From positions 156,687 through 220,686 of the forward strand of contig NZ_JAESDK010000004.1 in the NCBI RefSeq assembly GCF_019249245.1: a stretch of 64,000 nt of DNA, read 5' to 3'. Under the pieces are notes generated by a model. It saw only the letters and a list, made by a program, of their open reading frames with translations. It did not search any database and had not been told where the DNA came from. How positions within the stretch are numbered: the stretch's first letter is position 1; each line of letters starts with the position of its first letter. Positions 1 to 9,460 of the stretch are shown piece after piece. The translations under genes were made by a program, and so were the position numbers. Source of the DNA: Alteromonas lipotrueiana. Its GTDB lineage: Bacteria > Pseudomonadota > Gammaproteobacteria > Enterobacterales > Alteromonadaceae.

Positions 1-413
1 ATTGCGCACCCCACCAAAAATGCCGGACCCACGGTACTTAAGCTTTCAACCACCCATTGCCAGCTGAACTGAAATTCAAAATGGGTCGGTTCGGTCCCAA
101 GTACAGTCGTGCCAACCTTATAAGCTGCGTAGAATATAGGCGGTATAGTAAAAGGATTCGTGATCCAGACCGTGGCGACAGACAACGGTAAGTTTGCACG
201 AAAAGGAATCGCAGTCGCTGCTGACAGCCACATTTGAAAAGGGACAGGCCAGAATGCAAAAAACAAACCTATACCAAAAGCGCCTCGGGCTGAACGCCGG
301 TTCAGATGCCATAGATTTGGTTCGTGAAGCACCGAACCAAAAATCTTCAACGCACGATTGTGTTTGATTGACTGGTGATCCGGCAAAAATCGTTTAATAA
401 ATTTTCTTGGCAT
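1..413 (-). CDS. DUF2062 family membrane protein, partial (runs off left edge)
   Basis: Reading the minus strand from the ATG at 413-411 gives an uninterrupted frame to the window edge, about 137 codons with no stop. It begins MPRKFIKRFLPDHQSIKH and continues through a GAFGIGLFFAFWPVPFQM stretch and TNPFTIPP. This Arg-rich N-terminus followed by short hydrophobic helices with conserved Pro/Asn is the pattern of DUF2062 proteins, small inner-membrane proteins of unknown function. The gene is divergent from comEC, so the 40 bp between them must hold both start regions. Shorter frames on the same strand (38-259, 118-312) are shadows of it. The C-terminus lies outside the window. Confidence 0.8.
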   Translation of the reverse strand, partial: MPRKFIKRFLPDHQSIKHNRALKIFGSVLHEPNLWHLNRRSARGAFGIGLFFAFWPVPFQMWLSAATAIPFRANLPLSVATVWITNPFTIPPIFYAAYKVGTTVLGTEPTHFEFQFSWQWVVESLSTVGPAFLVGCA

Positions 414-453
414 AACTGGATTAAACACCACGTTCGCGCCTTAGGGCTATTCG

Positions 454-2829
454 ATGATTAAGCATATCACGCTTTGGATGACATGTTTTTGCATCGCTTC
501 GCTCTCAGCGGTTATCTGGCCTGTTTTACCTCATCCGTTTTTATTAACTGGGTGCTGGCTATTGTCAGCCTGCGGTCAGCTTATATACCGACATCACACC
601 CGCCACGTTCTCTTTGTACCGACAAATAAACAAAAAAGTTTGCCGAGCCGCTCTCTGGTTATTCTTGCCACCGGTTTTAATGGTTTGTTATTGGGTGCTT
701 TATGGATGGCGAGTTTAGGTTATTGGTATATCAGTTGGCAACAGCCGTCTATTAATTTTAAACAAGATAAGGTGATAACCATTACAGTGATACAAAGCTC
801 GCCATTGGCATCTGCAGACCCTGGCTGCAAAGTTAAGGCACAACTGCACAGTCAAAACGAGTTGTTCTCATTTTTTAAGCCGCGGGTCAGACTTTACTGG
901 CAACTTAATCAGCCCTGTCCACAGCAGGGAGACACTTTTCGCATCCAGGCACGTCTTAAGCCGGTAACTTTCCTGCGAAACCCCGGCAGCAGCGATAAAG
1001 CCCGGCAGCTGTTAAGTCAGCGAATTGTGTATACCGGCCAGATAAAGGCCGTGCTCAGCTATAACCCGTCCACCTCGGTAAACTTACATACCCGGGTTTC
1101 ACGCATGTTACTTGACCTGTCTTTGCCTAATGAAAAATGGACCCTGGCATTGCTTACCGGATACCGTCAAGGTCTGAGTGCACAAGACTGGCAAATTTTG
1201 CAAAAAACCGGAACAGCACATGTATTCAGCATCTCGGGTATGCACCTGGGCCTAGTTGCTGTATGGGCGGCGCTGTTTGTCAGGGTGGGGGGCTTACCTA
1301 TTATATGGGCGGCAAACCGGGCTGGCTCTCAGCCAAATATAAAACGATGGGTTACGGTATTTATGCTGTTAAGTTGTGTGGCCTATACCGCACTGGCAAA
1401 CTGGCAATTGCCAGTGACCCGCGCCCTGTTGCTTATTGTCGTTTTTGTGTTAAGCCTGCAGTGTAAAGTACATCTTCACAATACGCGCCTGGCGGTATTA
1501 ATGTTATTTTGCTGTGTGCTTATTTTTCCTTATGCAATTTTCGGAATGAGCCTGTACCTTAGTTTGGGCGCGGTACTATGGCTATGGTTATTGCACTGGC
1601 GTATCGCTGCGCCGGTAATCACGATAAAGCAGAAGTTACTATGGGCCGCTACACTGCAGGTGGCATTATCGGTAGGCCTGGTTCCGGTAACTATTGGCTT
1701 TTTTGACGTTATCCCCATGCTTGCCATCGTTTTTAATTTATTGTTATTGCCCGTTATCGCACTGCTATTGCCCATGGGCTTACTGGCGCTACTGATTTTG
1801 TGGTTTTCCGCAGGTTATTTTACAGGTCCTGTTTTTTGGTTCGATCATGCTTTGGGCTGGTTGGTTAGCCTATTAACGTTTTGCATCGAACACGCCCCCG
1901 CAGTAGTTAATGTCAGCTTAACGCCTAGCGTCGTAATTGCCACCCTACTGGGATTGATTATTTTGCTCTGCCCGCCTTTTCTTTATAAAAAACGTGCCTT
2001 TGTTGTATTAATGACACCTCTATTACTGAGCAGTTTGAGTTTTAACAACAAAAACTGGTATCTGCATGTGGTTGATGTCGGGCAAGGTAGTAGTCTTTTA
2101 TTGAGCCGCGCCGAGCACGCAATACTGATTGATACAGGGCCGGCAAGTCCTTATGGTGCCAGTGTGTTTACCCGCCAAACAAAGCCATTGCTAAATTACT
2201 TAGGCTTGCAAAAACTTGACGAGGTATTTATCAGCCATTCAGACAATGATCATGCTGGTGGTATTGGTGATATTGAGATGCACCGTGAGCGATATCGCTT
2301 TAATTCTGAAATAATAACCGCGCAAAATCGGTGTCAGCAAGGTTATTTGAAACAATGGCAGGGCCTTGTTATAACTGCATTGTGGCCGAAGAAAGGCAAT
2401 ATGCTGGATAACAACAATCATTCGTGCGTATTAAATATTACCGATGGCAGCCATTCCGTTTTGATTGCGGGTGATATTGAACGCACGGCAGAATATGCTT
2501 TGCTGTATACCAATACGTTATTTGATGTTGATGTTTTGATTGCCCCGCACCATGGGAGTGCGACTTCGTCAGGCCAGGCGTTTGTTGATGCGGTTTCTCC
2601 GGATCATGTCGTGTTTACTACGGCGCGCGATAACCGGTGGCAATTTCCTCACCGGGCGGTAGTTAAGCGTTATCAGCAAGCTAATAGCACAATGCATAAT
2701 ACCGCAGACTCTGGTTATATTCGCTTTACTTTTGAAGCAAATAAGCCCGTTCGCGTTGTGAACGCCCAAACATTGTCTGCCCGCTGGTACCATGCAGGCG
2801 CTTCAGCAAGAGTGTGGCCAGTGTTTTAA
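454..2829 (+). CDS. comEC: DNA internalization-related competence protein ComEC/Rec2
   Basis: A 791-residue protein of usual ComEC/Rec2 length. The N-terminal third has hydrophobic segments and a soluble DUF4131-like part. The middle (about 230-510) is the polytopic Competence domain, with the FSISGMHLGL motif near its start. The C-terminal about 240 residues form a metallo-beta-lactamase-like domain with DVGQGSS, SHSDNDHAGG and APHHGS. The family forms the inner-membrane channel that takes up single-stranded DNA in natural transformation, and the C-terminal domain is thought to degrade or process the non-transported strand. It sits alone upstream of msbA-lpxK, an arrangement common in gammaproteobacteria. 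The frame is intact, so uptake of exogenous DNA is plausible but not shown. Confidence 0.95.
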   Translation: MIKHITLWMTCFCIASLSAVIWPVLPHPFLLTGCWLLSACGQLIYRHHTRHVLFVPTNKQKSLPSRSLVILATGFNGLLLGALWMASLGYWYISWQQPSINFKQDKVITITVIQSSPLASADPGCKVKAQLHSQNELFSFFKPRVRLYWQLNQPCPQQGDTFRIQARLKPVTFLRNPGSSDKARQLLSQRIVYTGQIKAVLSYNPSTSVNLHTRVSRMLLDLSLPNEKWTLALLTGYRQGLSAQDWQILQKTGTAHVFSISGMHLGLVAVWAALFVRVGGLPIIWAANRAGSQPNIKRWVTVFMLLSCVAYTALANWQLPVTRALLLIVVFVLSLQCKVHLHNTRLAVLMLFCCVLIFPYAIFGMSLYLSLGAVLWLWLLHWRIAAPVITIKQKLLWAATLQVALSVGLVPVTIGFFDVIPMLAIVFNLLLLPVIALLLPMGLLALLILWFSAGYFTGPVFWFDHALGWLVSLLTFCIEHAPAVVNVSLTPSVVIATLLGLIILLCPPFLYKKRAFVVLMTPLLLSSLSFNNKNWYLHVVDVGQGSSLLLSRAEHAILIDTGPASPYGASVFTRQTKPLLNYLGLQKLDEVFISHSDNDHAGGIGDIEMHRERYRFNSEIITAQNRCQQGYLKQWQGLVITALWPKKGNMLDNNNHSCVLNITDGSHSVLIAGDIERTAEYALLYTNTLFDVDVLIAPHHGSATSSGQAFVDAVSPDHVVFTTARDNRWQFPHRAVVKRYQQANSTMHNTADSGYIRFTFEANKPVRVVNAQTLSARWYHAGASARVWPVF

Positions 2830-2933
2830 TGCGTGCCCCAAACTTTTCAGACTATAAAATCTCAAAAATGAGGTCACAGATTATGGAATTTGAGCCTGAA
2901 CAGGTACACTATTGCGGATATTTTCTGAGGTGA

Positions 2934-4691
2934 ATGAATTACATGCAACAAATAGATTATTCGAGAAGCCAGGTCAAACGTTTTTTAGGCTATCTGAGCC
3001 ATTATAAACTCGAATTTGCCATTGCTATTGTAGGGATGGTGGGGTATTCCGCCTTAGATACCTATGTTGTCGCTCACCTTAAGACCCTTATTGATGAGTC
3101 CTTGTCGAATAACGACAGCGCCTTTTTGCGCATGGCAGCCTATGCCATTGTGCCACTGTTTATCCTGCGCGGTATTTTTAATTTTATGGGTACTTATACC
3201 ATTAACTGGATTGGTGCCAAGGTGGTGATGCGAATGCGTCAGCAACTCTTTGAAAAATACCTGCATTTGCCAGTTTCCTTCCATGATACACAATCGGTTG
3301 GTAGTTTAATCAGTAAAGTGACCTACGATACCGAACAGGTAGCCGCCGCTGCCGGTAAAGCATTTCTTACGTTGGTACGAGAGGGCGCCTTAGTCATAGG
3401 ACTGTTAGGAGTGATGTTTTATTACTCATGGCAGTTGTCACTGATTTTTCTGTTAATCGGGCCGGTTGTTGCGGTCATTGTTACGATAGTTAGTAAGCGT
3501 TTTCGTAAAGTCAGTCGTAGTATTCAACAGTCGATGGGCAGCGTGACTGCGGCGGTGGAACAAGCGGTAAAAGGGCATAAAGTCATTTTGATGTTCGGCG
3601 GTCAAAAGATTGAACAAGACCGATTTGAAGCTAAGAACAACCATAACCGTCAGCAAAATATGAAACTGAATGTAACGCAGATTCTGAGCGTTTCCTCGAT
3701 TCAGGTTATTGCATCAATCGCACTGGCCTTTGTGTTGTACCTGGCCAGTATGCCGTCGATGATGGAAGATCTCACCGCCGGTACATTTGTGAGTGTGGTG
3801 TTCTATATGGTGATGTTACTCAAACCCTTAAAACAGCTAACCACCGTTAATAATCAGTTTCAAAAAGGAATGGCAGCGTGCAGCAGTATCTTTGAATTGC
3901 TCGATACTCACAATGAAGATAATTCGGGTACAACCTCATTAGAGCGCGCGCAGGGTAAGATTGAATTTAAAAACGTTACCTTTACCTACCCGGGCAAATC
4001 TACGCCGGCGCTGACCAATGTCTCGTTTAGCGCAAGCCCCGGCGAGACAGTGGCACTGGTGGGGCGTTCAGGCGGCGGAAAATCGACCATATCGGCCCTG
4101 ATGACACGCTTTTATACCGCTCAGCAGGGCAGTGTAATGATTGATGGCATACCCCTGGAAAAGATTGAGCTGAAATCGTTGCGACGCCAGTTTGCCTTGG
4201 TTTCTCAGCATGTTGTGCTATTTAATGACACCGTTGCCAACAATATTGCCTACGGTGCCAATGAGTCAGTTTCACAAAGCGATATCAATGAAGCGGCCCG
4301 TATGGCCCATGTATCAGAGTTTGTTGATGCTCTGCCTGAAGGTATGGACACGATAGTTGGAGAAAACGGCCTGATGCTTTCAGGGGGGCAACGCCAGCGA
4401 ATAGCAATAGCCCGGGCAATTTTGGCACGTGCGCCTATTTTGATATTAGACGAGGCAACGTCAGCGCTGGATACTGAGTCAGAACGACTGATTCAGGATG
4501 CATTAGAAAAACTCCAGAAATCATGCACCAGTCTGGTGGTGGCGCACCGGCTATCCACGATCGAGTCTGCCGACCAAATTATGGTGGTAGAACAAGGCGA
4601 AATAATAGAGCGTGGCCGCCATCATGAACTACTTGAAAACAAAGGGCCTTATTATCAGCTGCACGCGCTGCAGTTTGGCGAAAAGTCTTAG
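2934..4691 (+). CDS. msbA: Lipid A export ATP-binding/permease protein MsbA
   Basis: A 585-residue ABC half-transporter: an N-terminal six-helix membrane domain (about 20-310) and a C-terminal ATPase. The ATPase shows Walker A GRSGGGKST, signature LSGGQRQRIAIARA, Walker B ILILDEATSALD and the switch His in VAHRLS. MsbA dimers flip lipid A-core from the inner to the outer leaflet of the inner membrane. The ATG at 2934 follows a TGAGGTGA ribosome-binding site; an ATG three codons on is an alternative. lpxK starts 9 bp downstream, so the two are almost certainly co-transcribed. The Walker A has Gly where Ser is more usual (GRSGSGKST), which should be tolerated. Confidence 0.96.
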   Translation: MNYMQQIDYSRSQVKRFLGYLSHYKLEFAIAIVGMVGYSALDTYVVAHLKTLIDESLSNNDSAFLRMAAYAIVPLFILRGIFNFMGTYTINWIGAKVVMRMRQQLFEKYLHLPVSFHDTQSVGSLISKVTYDTEQVAAAAGKAFLTLVREGALVIGLLGVMFYYSWQLSLIFLLIGPVVAVIVTIVSKRFRKVSRSIQQSMGSVTAAVEQAVKGHKVILMFGGQKIEQDRFEAKNNHNRQQNMKLNVTQILSVSSIQVIASIALAFVLYLASMPSMMEDLTAGTFVSVVFYMVMLLKPLKQLTTVNNQFQKGMAACSSIFELLDTHNEDNSGTTSLERAQGKIEFKNVTFTYPGKSTPALTNVSFSASPGETVALVGRSGGGKSTISALMTRFYTAQQGSVMIDGIPLEKIELKSLRRQFALVSQHVVLFNDTVANNIAYGANESVSQSDINEAARMAHVSEFVDALPEGMDTIVGENGLMLSGGQRQRIAIARAILARAPILILDEATSALDTESERLIQDALEKLQKSCTSLVVAHRLSTIESADQIMVVEQGEIIERGRHHELLENKGPYYQLHALQFGEKS

Positions 4692-4700
4692 GGTGCCGCT

Positions 4701-5720
4701 ATGAATGCGCTTGAGCGGGCTTGGTATAAAAAACGATGGTGGCTATGGCTACTATGGCCGTTGACCCTATTGTTTACCGTATTTAGTGCAACTCGCCGTT
4801 ATTTATACAAAGCAGGTTTTAAACACAGTGAAAAGCCTGCTGATACTATGGTTATCGTGGTCGGTAATATCAGCGTTGGCGGTAATGGTAAAACGCCCGT
4901 GGTGATTGAGCTAGCCGAATACCTGCGCAGTAAGGGCTTACGTCCCGGAATTTTAAGTCGGGGCTATGGCGGAGAGGCTAAACAGTTTCCGCACACGGTT
5001 TCCACACAAGACAGTGCCCGTTTTGTCGGTGACGAACCCCGGCTTATGGCCGCGCGCACCCACTTACCGGTAGTGATTGATCCGGTGCGAACCCGAGGGG
5101 CTCAAAGGCTTAAAAGTGAACATAAATGCAATGTTATTATTTGCGATGACGGGTTACAGCATTATGCTTTAAAGCGTGATATGGAGCTGGTGGTGATGGA
5201 TGAGCGTCGTTTTGGTAATGGCCATTTGTTACCTATGGGGCCGTTACGCGAAGGGGTGTGGCGTTTAGATTCAGTTGACATGATATTACACAATGTAAAC
5301 GCGTTTGAACCAGCGCGGTTACTTGGCGTCGCTACTGCTCAGTATCCTATGCAGTTACACCCTCAATACGTTGTCAATGTTCAAAATGCTGAGCAAAGTT
5401 ATACCGTGCAGGAATTTATAGACCAAGAGCATACGTTGCATGCTTTGGCGGGTATAGGTAACCCAGCTCGATTTTTTGGTCAGATAAAAAGTTTAGGTAT
5501 TCAGTTAAGCGGGCAAACCGCGCTTTCTGATCATTATCAGTTCGATAGGCAGGATCTTCCGGATGGGCCGGTCATTATGACTGAAAAAGACGCGGTGAAG
5601 GTAGCCTCGTTTGCGCACAGTGAGTGCTGGTATCTAAAAGTGTCAGCGCGGCTACCCGCGAAATTCTATCAACAATTAAATGCAAAGTTAGTCAGCTACG
5701 GACTACATGCAAAGAGGTGA
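4701..5720 (+). CDS. lpxK: Tetraacyldisaccharide 4'-kinase LpxK
   Basis: A 339-residue kinase that phosphorylates the 4' position of the lipid A disaccharide at the inner face of the inner membrane. A membrane-proximal hydrophobic N-terminus (about 15-35) is followed by the P-loop [12 protein letters not shown], the LSRGYGG motif, the VGDEP motif and DDGLQH, all diagnostic of LpxK. The gene lies between msbA and ycaR/kdsB, so the cluster groups lipid A phosphorylation, lipid A export and Kdo activation. The C-terminus ends just before the ycaR start. Length and motifs are normal. Confidence 0.96.
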   Translation: MNALERAWYKKRWWLWLLWPLTLLFTVFSATRRYLYKAGFKHSEKPADTMVIVVGNISVGGNGKTPVVIELAEYLRSKGLRPGILSRGYGGEAKQFPHTVSTQDSARFVGDEPRLMAARTHLPVVIDPVRTRGAQRLKSEHKCNVIICDDGLQHYALKRDMELVVMDERRFGNGHLLPMGPLREGVWRLDSVDMILHNVNAFEPARLLGVATAQYPMQLHPQYVVNVQNAEQSYTVQEFIDQEHTLHALAGIGNPARFFGQIKSLGIQLSGQTALSDHYQFDRQDLPDGPVIMTEKDAVKVASFAHSECWYLKVSARLPAKFYQQLNAKLVSYGLHAKR

Positions 5721-5724
5721 TAAT

Positions 5725-5919
5725 ATGGTTTTCGATATAAAGTTGCTGGATATTCTGGCGTGTCCTGTGTGTAAAGGTAAGTTATCAATGGGCGATAATA
5801 AGCACACCCTGGTCTGCCGCTTTGACAGACTGGCGTATCCCGTACGTGATGGTATTCCGGTATTAATTGAAGCCGAAGCTCAGACACTTTCTCAGGAATC
5901 TCAGGATAATAGCCGATGA
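5725..5919 (+). CDS. ycaR: Trm112 family protein (YcaR-like)
   Basis: A small protein of 64 residues from the ATG at 5725, which is preceded by AGAGGTGATAAT. An upstream in-frame ATG at 5707 would overlap lpxK and lacks a good ribosome-binding site, so the internal start is preferred. It starts [18 protein letters not shown] and ends with [13 protein letters not shown], the Trm112 zinc-ribbon-like pattern. Only part of the metal-binding set is present (CPVC; a further Cys in LVCRF). In bacteria these proteins sit beside kdsB and lpxK; a chaperone or activator role is inferred from the eukaryotic and archaeal Trm112 family. It overlaps kdsB by 4 bp, suggesting coupled translation. Confidence 0.9.
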   Translation: MVFDIKLLDILACPVCKGKLSMGDNKHTLVCRFDRLAYPVRDGIPVLIEAEAQTLSQESQDNSR

Positions 5920-6674
5920 GCTCATCGGTTCCGTTTACGGTTATTATTCCAGCCCGTTATGGCTCGACCCGGTTTCTTGGCAAACCTTTGGCCGATATCA
6001 AGGGGCAGCCAATGATTGCCCATGTGATTAGCAGAGCAAAAGAAGCTGGTGCTGCGCAAATTATTGTTGCTACTGATGATAAACGTATTGCAACAATAGC
6101 CGAGCAACACTGCCAGGTGTGTATGACCAACACACAACATAATTCTGGGACTGAGCGCTTAGCCGAAGTAGTACAAACGTTAAAAATAGAAGGGTCGACC
6201 CCCGTAGTGAATGTCCAGGGTGATGAGCCGTTTGTGCCTGCCCTTAATATCAGGCAAGTGGCCGAAAATCTGATTAACCAGGCCGATATTGCAATGGCTA
6301 CGCTTGCCACCCCTTTTATACATAAAGAAGAAGTACTTAATCCGAATATGGTTAAGGTCGTTCGCAATGTCCGCAACGAAGCATTGTATTTCTCGCGTTC
6401 GGCGATACCGTTTCATCGTGCTGCTATGCTTGAAAATACCGAACAGGTGAATGCGCAATATTATTTACGTCATATTGGAATCTATGCCTATAGAGCTCAG
6501 TATATAGGTCAATACATTAGCTATGAAGCAAGTAAACTTGAAGAATACGAGTCGTTAGAGCAACTTCGGGCATTATGGTACGGCGACAAAATTCATGTTG
6601 ATATCGCGCAAGAAAAACCTGAAGCAGGTATCGATACACCAGAAGATCTAGAACGGTTACTTAAAGTTCTGTAG
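5916..6674 (+). CDS. kdsB: 3-deoxy-manno-octulosonate cytidylyltransferase KdsB
   Basis: A 252-residue cytosolic enzyme that activates Kdo with CTP to give CMP-Kdo for the lipopolysaccharide inner core. The nucleotide-binding N-terminus reads [29 protein letters not shown] and NVQGDEPF are further family motifs, and the C-terminus contains [11 protein letters not shown]. It overlaps ycaR by 4 bp (ATGA). One oddity is that the usual STR-x-PGKPL signature has Leu in place of Pro, from a CTT codon where CCT would give Pro. The rest of the frame looks intact. Confidence 0.95.
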   Translation: MSSSVPFTVIIPARYGSTRFLGKPLADIKGQPMIAHVISRAKEAGAAQIIVATDDKRIATIAEQHCQVCMTNTQHNSGTERLAEVVQTLKIEGSTPVVNVQGDEPFVPALNIRQVAENLINQADIAMATLATPFIHKEEVLNPNMVKVVRNVRNEALYFSRSAIPFHRAAMLENTEQVNAQYYLRHIGIYAYRAQYIGQYISYEASKLEEYESLEQLRALWYGDKIHVDIAQEKPEAGIDTPEDLERLLKVL

Positions 6675-6698
6675 TGGTAAAACGCAAGGAGAATGCAG

Positions 6699-7358
6699 AT
6701 GAATATTGTGATTACAGGGGCAAATCGTGGTATTGGGCTGGCATTAACCAAAGCCTATCTGGCGCGCGGCGATACTGTCATTGCACTATGCCGCAATAGC
6801 AGCGACGAGCTCAGACAAACAGGTGCCCAGGTTTATAGCGGTATTGATTTGGCCAGCCCGGAACTCCTTAAAGAATCTCTAACACGACTCAATATCAGCA
6901 ACATTGATGTGTTGATCAATAATGCGGGTGTATTAGCCAAAGAGTCGCTGCATGACTGGGACCCGAACACGATTGACTATCAATATCGGATTAACGCACT
7001 CGGTCCTTTGCTGGTGACCCAGTGTTTATTACGCTACTGTCATCGCGGCAGCAAAATCGGTTTTATCACCAGCCGTATGGGCTCTATGACCGATAATGGC
7101 TCAGGCGGCTTTTACGGATACCGAATGTCAAAAGCTGCGCTTAATGCATTGGGGGTTTCGATGGCCAACGACCTTAAATCTGAAGGTATTGCTGTTGCGT
7201 TATTGCATCCTGGCTTTGTGCAGACAGAAATGGTCAACAACGCCGGAGATGTTGACACGGCTACAAGTGCTAAGGGGTTGGTGCAGCGGTTAGATGAACT
7301 TACGATTGAGACAACAGGGTGTTTTGTTCATGCCAACGGAGAAGCCTTACCATGGTAA
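6699..7358 (+). CDS. Short-chain dehydrogenase/reductase (SDR) family protein
   Basis: The start is placed at the ATG at 6699, 8 bp after AAGGAGA; the ATG at 6693 would lie too close to that ribosome-binding site. The product is about 219 residues, a classical SDR. It has TGANRGIG for cofactor binding at the N-terminus, NNAGVL in the middle and the catalytic YxxxK as YGYRMSK, with a Ser in ITSRMGS upstream. It resembles C-factor/CsgA-like SDRs, NAD(P)-dependent enzymes whose substrate cannot be read from sequence. The stop overlaps the start of the kelch gene, so the two are probably translated together. Confidence 0.88.
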   Translation: MNIVITGANRGIGLALTKAYLARGDTVIALCRNSSDELRQTGAQVYSGIDLASPELLKESLTRLNISNIDVLINNAGVLAKESLHDWDPNTIDYQYRINALGPLLVTQCLLRYCHRGSKIGFITSRMGSMTDNGSGGFYGYRMSKAALNALGVSMANDLKSEGIAVALLHPGFVQTEMVNNAGDVDTATSAKGLVQRLDELTIETTGCFVHANGEALPW

Positions 7359-8350
7359 TACCACGATTAGCATTGTGCGCGTTTGTCCTGGCGTTGGGTG
7401 TCGAAGCGGCAGCTGACAACAAACCGGATTATTATTGGTCCGCGGGTCCATCGCTGCCTGAAGCGGCCCAGGAAATTTATCCGGCGGTGTTAAATGACGA
7501 AATATTTGTGGCCGGTGGTTTAGCCCGGACAGACCAGAATATTAAAGTGTTGGATAATGTTTTTGTTTTAAAAGACGACGTCTGGCAGTCTACTACAAAA
7601 TTACCTGAACCCCGGCATCACGGCATATTAGCATCGGCGCACAATAAACTGTGGTTGTTCGGTGGCTTTGTAAACTCAAAGCGAGGCCAGTGGACCAACA
7701 GCGATTCAGTGATGATGTTAGATCAGAAAAAAGGTCAGTGGATCAGTAAAACACCGATGCCAAATCCGATATCTGAAACCGCTGCGGTTAGCCTGAATAA
7801 TAAAATCCATGTGATAGGCGGGCGTAGTCCGGCAGGCGAACAAAACGGTCTGTGGCACGATCACAAAGATGTTGGTTGGCACGGTGTGTACAACCCAGAG
7901 TCTGACATATGGAAGACAGCGGCCTCGCTTCCGATACCGCGTAATAGCGCGTGCGCCGTTACCTATAAACAAAACATCCATGTTATCGGCGGACGTCAGG
8001 TAAATGGGGATAATCTTGATACCCACAGCGTTTTTGATGTTGCAACTGATTCGTGGTCAAGCGCAGAACCTCTTCCACAAGCTCAGGCGGGTTTGGCGTG
8101 TGTGGTTTATCGGCACAGTATTTTTGTTTTCGGCGGAGAACATTTTATCGATGAAGGCGGCGTTTTTGCGCAAGTGTGGCGATACGATTTACAAAAGAAA
8201 AACTGGCAGCAGGTCTCTGTTATGCCTGTACCCAGGCATGGTCTTGGCGCGGTAACCTACCATAATAAAATCTGGCTTATTGGTGGAGCAAGCGCAGCGG
8301 GGGCCAACAAAACCAGCACCGTCGTTAGCCAGCTTACCAGTATGAAATAA
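7352..8350 (+). CDS. Kelch-repeat protein with signal peptide
   Basis: The start is set at the ATG at 7352, which overlaps the SDR stop and follows GGAGA; a longer frame from 7319 would overlap the SDR by 40 bp. The first about 22 residues (MVIPRLALCAFVLALGVEAA) are a signal peptide. The rest shows about five to six kelch-type repeats with Gly-Gly pairs, such as FVAGGLA, WLFGGF, HVIGGR (twice), FVFGGE and WLIGGAS, each followed by a Trp. This predicts a periplasmic beta-propeller of about 330 residues. Similar proteins include N-acetylneuraminate epimerases and galactose-oxidase-like propellers, but no function can be assigned. Confidence 0.82.
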   Translation: MVIPRLALCAFVLALGVEAAADNKPDYYWSAGPSLPEAAQEIYPAVLNDEIFVAGGLARTDQNIKVLDNVFVLKDDVWQSTTKLPEPRHHGILASAHNKLWLFGGFVNSKRGQWTNSDSVMMLDQKKGQWISKTPMPNPISETAAVSLNNKIHVIGGRSPAGEQNGLWHDHKDVGWHGVYNPESDIWKTAASLPIPRNSACAVTYKQNIHVIGGRQVNGDNLDTHSVFDVATDSWSSAEPLPQAQAGLACVVYRHSIFVFGGEHFIDEGGVFAQVWRYDLQKKNWQQVSVMPVPRHGLGAVTYHNKIWLIGGASAAGANKTSTVVSQLTSMK

Positions 8351-8527
8351 CCTAAACTGGTCTGACTCATGGTGCACAGGCAGAGCCCCGATGAAAGTGT
8401 GAGAGCTCAGGCACGAAGCAGAGTTAACCAGGCCTCGGATTTTTGGTACCAATACTCCAAAAAACACTAAATGTCACTATACGGTTCGACTTGTTCGCAA
8501 GGACAGCCATCTACATCTCTGGAATTC

Positions 8528-9007
8528 ATGGCTTCATTACTTTTACCATTAAAGTGTTACGACGACACCGGTGTTATAAAGCCCCCACTGTGGCTGTATG
8601 TTATGTTGCTTATCAACAGTGTAGACTGGATAGTGTTACTTTTTTCACTGCTTAGTATGCAACACACTACTTTGCTACTTAGTCTGTTTTATCCGCAATC
8701 ACACTTGTTGGGGTTGAAACTAATAGGCAGTGTACCTTTTATTATAGTTTTATTATTAATAGGCAATCGACAAAGACTCTGGAAAAAACAGTACTATGGC
8801 TGGTTATGGGTTTTAAAACCGTTGGTTGCGGTAGGTATTTTTTTAAGCAGCGCCTTGGTTATTCAGCAATTAGCATTAAGCCACTGGCAGTTTCACTTTA
8901 TGCTGGCTACACAGTTAATTAGTTTGTTTTTATTTTTCTGGATGGGCCTGAAAAGCCGCCATATAAAATGGATGTTAACGGACTGGCGCAAAGATACGCC
9001 AGCATAA
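8528..9007 (+). CDS. DUF2919 family inner-membrane protein (YfeZ-like)
   Basis: A protein of about 159 residues starting MASLLLPLKCYDDTGVIKPP. The YDxxGxxKPPLWL start and four hydrophobic helices are typical of the DUF2919/YfeZ family, membrane proteins of unknown role. A frame extending to 8471 adds 19 residues with no ribosome-binding site and would not match the family's N-terminus, so the internal ATG is preferred. It stands alone between the kelch gene and a convergent gene. Confidence 0.72.
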   Translation: MASLLLPLKCYDDTGVIKPPLWLYVMLLINSVDWIVLLFSLLSMQHTTLLLSLFYPQSHLLGLKLIGSVPFIIVLLLIGNRQRLWKKQYYGWLWVLKPLVAVGIFLSSALVIQQLALSHWQFHFMLATQLISLFLFFWMGLKSRHIKWMLTDWRKDTPA

Positions 9008-9023
9008 ATCCGCTCGATGGTTT

Positions 9024-9431
9024 CTACTGAGTATTCGCGCTCAGTGCTTTGTCAAAATAAGACTTAACACTAACCTGACTATTGTTTACTAAACGTTCGT
9101 AGCATATTCCGGCGAAGGCATAAGAACGGTCTTTACAATCAAGTACGACAAACGGAGCTTTAGGGTCGGTATCGTCATAGCGCCATGTTCCGCCAGCATA
9201 TTTTTTATAAGTTTCGCCAACGTATGCACCAAAAATATTACACAGAGTAAACACGGCCGAGTCTTCTAATGCCTTATCCTGATATTTTTCTACAAAAGAC
9301 AACAATAAATCATCGACTACGCCGATGCTTTGCTGGCTATAATCAAGCTCAATATTAAACTCTTCGTTAGCAACCACGGCAGCGTCATTGGCTGATTCGC
9401 TCATTAAGGTATTCAGATTCTGTTGTTCCAT
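9024..9431 (-). CDS. Small acidic protein of unknown function (DUF3806-like pattern)
   Basis: A 135-residue soluble acidic protein with no signal peptide or membrane segment. The ATG at 9431 is 6 bp after GGGAG; an ATG two codons upstream is too close to it. The segment LDYSQQSIGVVDDLLLSF followed by FGAYVGETYKKYAGGTW resembles small DUF3806-type proteins, where a YS-x-S-x-x-x-x-D helix precedes a YxGE...GG-W motif. This likeness is from memory and is weak. It lies 23 bp from the DUF2919 stop (convergent) and 30 bp downstream of tcdA on the same strand, so it may be read from the tcdA promoter. I assign no function. Confidence 0.6.
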   Translation of the reverse strand: MEQQNLNTLMSESANDAAVVANEEFNIELDYSQQSIGVVDDLLLSFVEKYQDKALEDSAVFTLCNIFGAYVGETYKKYAGGTWRYDDTDPKAPFVVLDCKDRSYAFAGICYERLVNNSQVSVKSYFDKALSANTQ

Positions 9432-9460
9432 AAGCATCTCCCGATAATATTGTTATTGTT

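Noticed and set aside
1137..1466. A 109-codon plus-strand frame inside comEC
   Set aside because: It is an out-of-frame shadow of a clear comEC reading frame.
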